DNA from: Dehalobacter sp. CP
GTDB lineage: Bacteria; Bacillota_B; Desulfitobacteriia; Desulfitobacteriales; Syntrophobotulaceae
Reading direction: 5' to 3'
NCBI GenBank assembly: GCA_009910795.1
Contig: VMEE01000046.1
Coordinates: 1-10,591 of the forward strand
DNA length: 10,591 bases
In this document: piece by piece, positions 6,803-10,591 of the stretch
Numbering within the stretch: position 1 is the stretch's first letter
Layout: every line of letters starts with the position of its first letter
The notes under the pieces: generated by a model
Seen by the model: only the letters and a program-made list of their open reading frames with translations
What the model was told of the DNA's origin: nothing
Databases searched by the model: none
Program-made: the position numbers and the translations under genes

Positions 6803-6820
6803 ATTGCGCAATGTCTAAGG
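6794..6820 (+). promoter_or_regulatory. Hairpin competing with P1 of the leader RNA
   Basis: CC-T-TTAGATATT (6794-6805) can pair with AATGTCTAAGG (6810-6820) around GCGC, with one G-U pair and one bulged T. As DNA it is the near-perfect palindrome TTAGATATTGC/GCAATGTCTAA (6797-6818). Its left arm contains the whole 3' strand of P1 (6794-6801), so P1 and this hairpin cannot coexist. It is not followed by a T-run, so it would not act as a simple terminator. It could also be a DNA operator. Confidence 0.45.
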
Positions 6821-6977
6821 ATAATCTTTGCGACACTGTTAAGGGGGGTGAAGTTAGAGGTTCCGCATCGAGTAAAGGGAGACCGAATTCAAAAATAAAA
6901 CATAAATTAAACAATTGAATTAAGCTTTCCCGAAGACAAAAAAACCCTTTTTAAAGAAAGAGAGGAGATTTGACTAA
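6821..6977 (+). promoter_or_regulatory. Distal S-layer leader with ribosome binding site
   Basis: This stretch holds no gene. A purine-rich segment (AAGGGGGGTGAAG, 6841-6853) is followed by a possible short pairing GGTTCC/GGAGACC (6859-6884). An A/T-rich tail contains the inverted arms AATTCAA (6886-6892) and TTGAATT (6915-6921). It ends with AGAGGAG (6961-6967), ten bases before ATG 6978. The GGGGGG run is a potential second ribosome-like site or pairing partner, but no ORF follows it. Confidence 0.45.
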
Positions 6978-9900
6978 ATGAGTAGAACGAAGAAGATAGC
7001 CGTATTAGCTATCATTGCTATGGTTCTGACCCTGATGCCTGCTGCGTTGTTTGCTGCTACAGCTGACAGCACCAGACTTTCCGGTGCAGGCCGCGTAGAA
7101 ACCGCTCTTGATATCGCCAGTGCAGGAACGTGGGGTTCCACAGTAATTCTTGCTCCTGCCGACGATGCCAACCTCGTTGACGCTCTGGCTGCCGCACCTT
7201 TGGCAGGCCAGGAGAATGCCCCGATCCTTTTGACCTTCAAAGGTTCCTTAGATGCTGCTGTTAAAGCTAAGATCGCAGCTCTGGGTGCAACTAAGGTTTA
7301 TGTTGTCGGTGCTATTTCCGATGCTGTTGCTGCTGAAGTAGATGCTATGACTGGCGTAACTGTTGAAGCACTGAAAGGTAATGGCCGTCAGGCTACTGCT
7401 GCTGCTATCAATGCTAAGTTGACCAGCCCTGCAGGTACTTTTGTAGTTGGCTATGATGCTGTTCCTGACGCTCTGTCAGTTGCATCCTATGCTGCTAAAA
7501 ACAAATTCGCTATCGTTCTGGCTAGCCAGGATGGAAGCGCTGCTGGTTCCAGCCTCGTTGGTGCTACCAAGTATATTGTTGGTGGTACTGCCAAAGTTGA
7601 TGACATTACCGGTGTAACCCGTATTTCCGGTACTGACCGTTTTGCTACCAACTCCGCTGTGGCTTCTACACTTACTTTCACTTATGACAGAGTATATGTT
7701 GCTAACGGTGTATCCTGTGTAGACGCACTGGCAGTTGCTCCTTTAGCAGCTAAACACAGTGCATTCGTAGCTCTGGCTAGTAGCAGTGATGTTGCTGCAG
7801 CTGCAACTGTGAATGCTAAACTCTTATCAACCAGCAAAGTAATTGCTGTAGGCGGAATCAATGCTGTTTCTGATGCTGTCAAAGGAAAAGTTGCTTTTGG
7901 CCTTAACACGATGGCTATTAGCTCATTGACAGTCACAGGTGCAAAGAAATTGACTGTGAACTTCACCCAGGCAGTTGACACAGCAAAAGCTGTTGTTGCT
8001 GTTAAAAAAGGTGGAGTAACTGTCAATATTGCTTCCACTACTTTCTCAACAGATAAAACTTCTGCAGTAATTGAACTTTCTGGGAAAATCACCAAAGGTG
8101 ATTATACAGTATCCGTAACTGGACTTACTGCAGAAGCTATCGCGAAAACTGTTACCGCAGCTGACGAAGCTGTAGCTAAGATTGATATTGCAGCTAATGC
8201 AATTTATGTCAATGCTACAACCGCGACTGCATATTATCATGTTTACAATCAGTATAATGAAGAAATTACTAAAACTGCTAGCCTAACCAGTGCTACATCA
8301 GCCTCTGGTGGTGTTGTACTCACAGCTTCGACTGGTATTGCCACATTTACGTTTGCTGCAGTCAAAGTTGGTGATAGCGTCACTTTAACCTTAATCGACA
8401 CTGCTTCTGCTGTATCTGTGGCTAAAACGCTTACAGTATCTGATAAAGCAGGTGCCAATGATTTCACAATTGAATCCCTTTACAACGCAGACGGCAAGAC
8501 CTTAAATGCTGATTCAACAGTTGGTGACTATAAATTAGTCATTCAAGCAAAAGATCAGTATGGTAATAAGATGGGTGCTGCTGCTCTGGCTGCTGATCTC
8601 TTAGTAACCGTGAGTGATACCACTATTGCAAGCCTAGCTGGATACAATCCTACAACAAATGTTGCAACATTTGCTACAACAAAAATAAACAATGTTGACA
8701 CAGTAACGATTGCTCTCGCGGGCGCTCTGAAGGCTGGTACTACTAAGGTTACCTTAATTTCTAAGACTACAGCGAAGATGGCTACCTTTGATATCGTTGT
8801 TAAAGACGGTGTACAAACTGATGCCATCGGCCTGACTGCTCCTGACGTATTAGCAGTAGGCGAAGATGCTGTTATCCAGGTTGCTGCAACTGACAAAAAC
8901 GGTGATGCAATCAACAAGGTCGCTGAATTTGCAGCTACGACTGTCAATGTAACCGATACTGCCGGTGCATCTGCTGCAGTAGTTGGTGCATTCAAGCTTA
9001 ACCCGACGACAAACAAAGTTGAGCTGGTAATTCCTACCGCAAACATTGGAGTTGTAAAAGGTAAAGCTACTGTTACAGTGATGAGCGAAACCAATAAAGT
9101 GACAATTCTTCAACTGGATGTTAAGGACAAAGCTGTCCCGACTTCCTTTGTTGGTTTCACTGCTAAATCTAAAGTAGTTCCTAACCTTTATATTAACGGA
9201 ACGATCGCTATTTCTACTGCTGATTTGATCATTGAAGACCAATATGGCAGAACACTTAAAAAATCCCAGATTGATGCCTTCCTCGGCACAGATGCAGATG
9301 CGACAGTTGCAAATGCAGGAAAGTATATCATTGCATTTGAATCTGATAATGCAAGCATCGTTGTAACTGACAACTTAACTGCAACTGTGACCGGCGGTGG
9401 TTTCACAACTACAGACGCCGCTGTAAACCTTACAGCAGCTGCTACTAAGGGATCGGCTACAATCTCTGCAAAACTGTATGTTGGCGCTGCTGGCACAGGC
9501 ACTTATGGCGTAGTCGCTGGTTCTGGTTATGACTATGCAATGGGCGTTAAAGACAAAACTCAAGTTGTAAGCTATGAAGTTAAAGATCCGGGCAAAATTT
9601 ATGATGACGTTGCAGCAGGTTATACAAAGACGTTAACGCTCTATGGTATACTCTCCAATGGCACAAAAGTTGAGATCCCGAATACTCTCTATACCGTATC
9701 AAGCAATAATCCTACAGTTACCTTAGCAGCCAACGTAGTTGATGCTAATGCTACTGTCGGAGCTGACAAAAAAGATGTTACCGTTACTTTAAGCTTTATC
9801 GTTGATGCTCATCTCTCTACTGTACAGCTAGCAAAAGATATTATTGTTTCTTCAGCTCCGCTTACTGCAGTTGAATTAGAAACAGCCTCTGCTGGTGGCT

Positions 9901-10190
9901 TGACAGTTAACGGAAATGGCGTTAAAGGCGCTGCAGCTGACGTAACTGTAGCAAAACTGAAGGCTTTGGTTCAGACTGTTGACCAATACGGCGCAAAAGA
10001 TGCAGGCGGTGTTGGCGCTAACGTTTGCACCATGACAATCACAAATATAACTGGTGGTACCGTTCTAACAGGTGGTACAAATGGAACTGTTACTCCTACC
10101 TTTGTTACTCCTCCAGCTGCTGGAGACACCTTCGATGTAACTATGGTTTATGGAGCAAAAACCATAGTATTCAAAGTTGTTGCCCAGTAA
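6978..10190 (+). CDS. S-layer-type protein: three CWB2 repeats plus Ig-like array
   Basis: The 1070-residue product has a classic signal peptide (MSRTKK, hydrophobic core 7-25, cleavage near LFA-A at 26). Three divergent CWB2 repeats come next (about 33-125, 128-212 and 213-305), with PILL, AIVL and FVAL at the PILL strand and GG marks at 202-203 and 292-293. From about 312 to the end it is a Thr/Ala/Val-rich beta array typical of bacterial Ig-like (Big) domains. Recurring NQYN/DQYG turns lie at 424, 526, 754 and 1002, with a DKNGD variant at 639. Codon use is narrow (GCT, GTT, ACT and AAA favoured) and unlike the GC-richer codons of the protease and GH18 genes, which is typical of very abundant proteins. 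It most likely forms the surface lattice, anchored to wall polymer through the CWB2 triplet. It has only two cysteines (247, 1017). The long structured leader and 3' hairpins fit a stable mRNA. It could instead be an abundant adhesin; I favour the main S-layer subunit. Confidence 0.88.
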   Translation: MSRTKKIAVLAIIAMVLTLMPAALFAATADSTRLSGAGRVETALDIASAGTWGSTVILAPADDANLVDALAAAPLAGQENAPILLTFKGSLDAAVKAKIAALGATKVYVVGAISDAVAAEVDAMTGVTVEALKGNGRQATAAAINAKLTSPAGTFVVGYDAVPDALSVASYAAKNKFAIVLASQDGSAAGSSLVGATKYIVGGTAKVDDITGVTRISGTDRFATNSAVASTLTFTYDRVYVANGVSCVDALAVAPLAAKHSAFVALASSSDVAAAATVNAKLLSTSKVIAVGGINAVSDAVKGKVAFGLNTMAISSLTVTGAKKLTVNFTQAVDTAKAVVAVKKGGVTVNIASTTFSTDKTSAVIELSGKITKGDYTVSVTGLTAEAIAKTVTAADEAVAKIDIAANAIYVNATTATAYYHVYNQYNEEITKTASLTSATSASGGVVLTASTGIATFTFAAVKVGDSVTLTLIDTASAVSVAKTLTVSDKAGANDFTIESLYNADGKTLNADSTVGDYKLVIQAKDQYGNKMGAAALAADLLVTVSDTTIASLAGYNPTTNVATFATTKINNVDTVTIALAGALKAGTTKVTLISKTTAKMATFDIVVKDGVQTDAIGLTAPDVLAVGEDAVIQVAATDKNGDAINKVAEFAATTVNVTDTAGASAAVVGAFKLNPTTNKVELVIPTANIGVVKGKATVTVMSETNKVTILQLDVKDKAVPTSFVGFTAKSKVVPNLYINGTIAISTADLIIEDQYGRTLKKSQIDAFLGTDADATVANAGKYIIAFESDNASIVVTDNLTATVTGGGFTTTDAAVNLTAAATKGSATISAKLYVGAAGTGTYGVVAGSGYDYAMGVKDKTQVVSYEVKDPGKIYDDVAAGYTKTLTLYGILSNGTKVEIPNTLYTVSSNNPTVTLAANVVDANATVGADKKDVTVTLSFIVDAHLSTVQLAKDIIVSSAPLTAVELETASAGGLTVNGNGVKGAAADVTVAKLKALVQTVDQYGAKDAGGVGANVCTMTITNITGGTVLTGGTNGTVTPTFVTPPAAGDTFDVTMVYGAKTIVFKVVAQ
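10140..10168 (+). repeat. Hairpin inside the last codons of the S-layer gene
   Basis: ACTATGGTTT (10140-10149) and AAACCATAGT (10159-10168) form a perfect 10-bp stem with a 9-nt loop. It lies about 20 bases before the stop codon and so starts the series of 3' hairpins described below. Confidence 0.45.
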
Positions 10191-10196
10191 TTATTT

Positions 10197-10230
10197 AAGA
10201 TAGTGCTTAATCTTCGAGAGAGCATATCTT
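10197..10230 (+). repeat. First hairpin after the S-layer stop codon
   Basis: AAGATA-TGCT (10197-10207, one bulged G) pairs with AGCA-TATCTT (10221-10230), giving 10 bp around a 13-nt loop six bases after the stop. No T-run follows, so it is more likely a 3'-end stabiliser than a terminator. Confidence 0.45.
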
Positions 10231-10250
10231 GAAAATGGATGACTGAATGC

Positions 10251-10281
10251 AGAGCCGGTTACCTCAATGGTAGCCGGCTCT
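10251..10281 (+). terminator. Main terminator of the S-layer gene
   Basis: AGAGCCGGTTACC (10251-10263) pairs over 13 bp, with one G-U, to GGTAGCCGGCTCT (10269-10281), with the 5-nt loop TCAAT. The tail CTGTTGTGT is U-containing but not a clean U-run. The stem is strong and GC-rich and is positioned about 60 bases past the stop. Confidence 0.65.
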
Positions 10282-10311
10282 CTGTTGTGTGGTAAGCGCT
10301 TAACAACAGAG
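10280..10311. repeat. Second dyad abutting the terminator
   Basis: CTCTGTTGT (10280-10288) and ACAACAGAG (10303-10311) are perfect 9-bp arms. The space between holds a perfect palindrome, TAAGCGCTTA (10293-10302), directly against the right arm. It shares two bases with the terminator stem, so either a tandem terminator or a bidirectional terminator or protein site is possible. Confidence 0.45.
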
Positions 10312-10354
10312 TGCCTTATGTAAAAAGGTGATCCATGTGATAATAGACTTCAAA

Positions 10355-10407
10355 GTTTTCAGAGTTTTTCAAGTCAAAGTTTTTCAAGTTTTTCAAGTAC
10401 TCTGAAA
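10355..10407. repeat. Tandem GTTTTTCAAG repeats within an inverted repeat
   Basis: Three perfect GTTTTTCAAG units lie at 10364-10373, 10379-10388 and 10388-10397, with a degenerate GTTTTCAG at 10355-10362. The block is enclosed by perfect 9-bp arms TTTCAGAGT (10357-10365) and ACTCTGAAA (10399-10407). The region 10312-10428 has no gene. The repeats may be iteron-like protein sites, slippage-generated repeats or part of an RNA leader. Confidence 0.6.
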
Positions 10408-10428
10408 TACGATAGTGGAGGGATCACA

Positions 10429-10488
10429 ATGGATGAAATAACCCCAGTTAAAAGTAAGCGTCAAAGACACCATCACATAGAATTGTAG
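10429..10488 (+). CDS. Possible 19-residue peptide ORF with strong Shine-Dalgarno
   Basis: ATG 10429 follows GGAGGG (10417-10422) at ideal spacing and encodes MDEITPVKSKRQRHHHIEL, ending in TAG 10486-10488. The peptide is basic with three consecutive His codons (14-16). Sequence after the stop has stops in all frames, so I see no frameshifted continuation. It could be a leader peptide for the gene starting at 10574, a genuine small protein, a decayed 5' gene end, or chance. The strength of the ribosome site is the main argument for translation. Confidence 0.3.
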   Translation: MDEITPVKSKRQRHHHIEL

Positions 10489-10518
10489 CCTTGAAGATAG
10501 TACAATCACAATAAATAT

Positions 10519-10557
10519 GGTTGAAAAAGTTGAAAAAGTTTGCACACTTTTTCAACC
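10519..10557 (+). repeat. Hairpin with two competing left arms before the last gene
   Basis: Two overlapping GTTGAAAAAGT copies (10520-10530 and 10529-10539) can each pair with the single ACTTTTTCAAC (10546-10556). The inner choice is an 11-bp stem with a 6-nt loop. The outer choice extends to 12 bp (10519-10530 with 10546-10557). It ends five bases before the ribosome site of the gene at 10574 and has no T-run. The TTGAAAAA core is complementary to the TTTTTCAA units at 10365-10396. Confidence 0.5.
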
Positions 10558-10573
10558 AAAGCGGAGTGGTTGT

Positions 10574-10591
10574 ATGAATATACAAAAAGTC
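10574..10591 (+). CDS. 5' end of an unrecognised gene (partial)
   Basis: ATG 10574 follows CGGAG (10562-10566) at seven bases and reads MNIQKV to the window edge. Only six codons are visible, so neither family nor reality can be judged. The good ribosome site and the lack of any other gene in the preceding stretch make a real start plausible. Confidence 0.4.

Noticed and set aside
8555..9094. Long leftward ORF (179 codons) opposite the S-layer gene
   Set aside because: It is a product of the biased GCT/GTT/ACT codon use of the sense gene. It has no ribosome site and a repetitive Val/Thr/Ala composition. The other antisense frames here have the same cause.
1..10591. CRISPR array, tRNA or rRNA genes, prophage genes
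   Set aside because: No regularly spaced repeats, cloverleaf or rRNA-like segments, or phage-type proteins are visible. The only tandem repeats are the short units near 10355-10397.

Overview
The window looks like a cell-surface locus from a low-to-mid GC Gram-positive bacterium of the Firmicutes. Three of its four complete genes encode exported proteins carrying triple cell-wall-binding type 2 repeats (CWB2, the Pfam family of the Clostridioides difficile Cwp/SlpA proteins). The combination of CWB2 anchoring, strong AGGAG-type ribosome binding sites, sigma-H-like promoters and Ig-like S-layer architecture fits a Clostridia/Peptococcaceae-type organism (Desulfitobacterium/Dehalobacter relatives would fit). 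The genus is an inference; no taxonomic marker gene is present.

Layout. Positions 3-113 are the 3' end of an unrecognised rightward gene, closed by a hairpin terminator at 218-245. Two leftward paralogous glycoside hydrolase family 18 (GH18) genes follow: a short one with no export signal (273-1253, GTG start) and a long one with signal peptide, three CWB2 repeats and GH18 (1456-3528). A 156-bp divergent promoter region separates these from a rightward secreted subtilisin-like (S8) protease with three C-terminal CWB2 repeats (3685-6444). Its likely start is ATG 3685, not the upstream GTG 3643. A 533-bp non-coding stretch (6445-6977) leads into a 1070-residue S-layer-type protein (6978-10190) with three N-terminal CWB2 repeats and a long array of Ig-like domains. 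Its codon use differs sharply from its neighbours and suggests very high expression. The right end (10191-10591) holds a chain of hairpins, a family of TTTTTCAA repeats, a 19-codon ORF with a perfect Shine-Dalgarno, and the first six codons of another gene.

How it fits together. The three CWB2 proteins probably sit on the same cell-wall polymer: a main S-layer subunit, a peptidoglycan- or glycan-cleaving GH18 enzyme and a protease that could mature or remodel the layer. By eye I find a sigma-H-type promoter (RnAGGAwWW-N11-RnnGAATWW) in front of each of these three genes. The match is perfect for the protease and the S-layer gene and has two mismatches for the GH18 gene. The two divergent promoters lie back to back with only 7 bp between their -35 elements. 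This suggests one regulon for the surface proteins.

The most unusual part is the S-layer leader. It contains a hairpin, then a compact multi-helix RNA closed by an 8-bp helix (6729-6736 with 6794-6801). The 3' strand of that helix can instead form a long hairpin with downstream sequence (6794-6820). This switch-like arrangement matches no riboswitch class I recognise.
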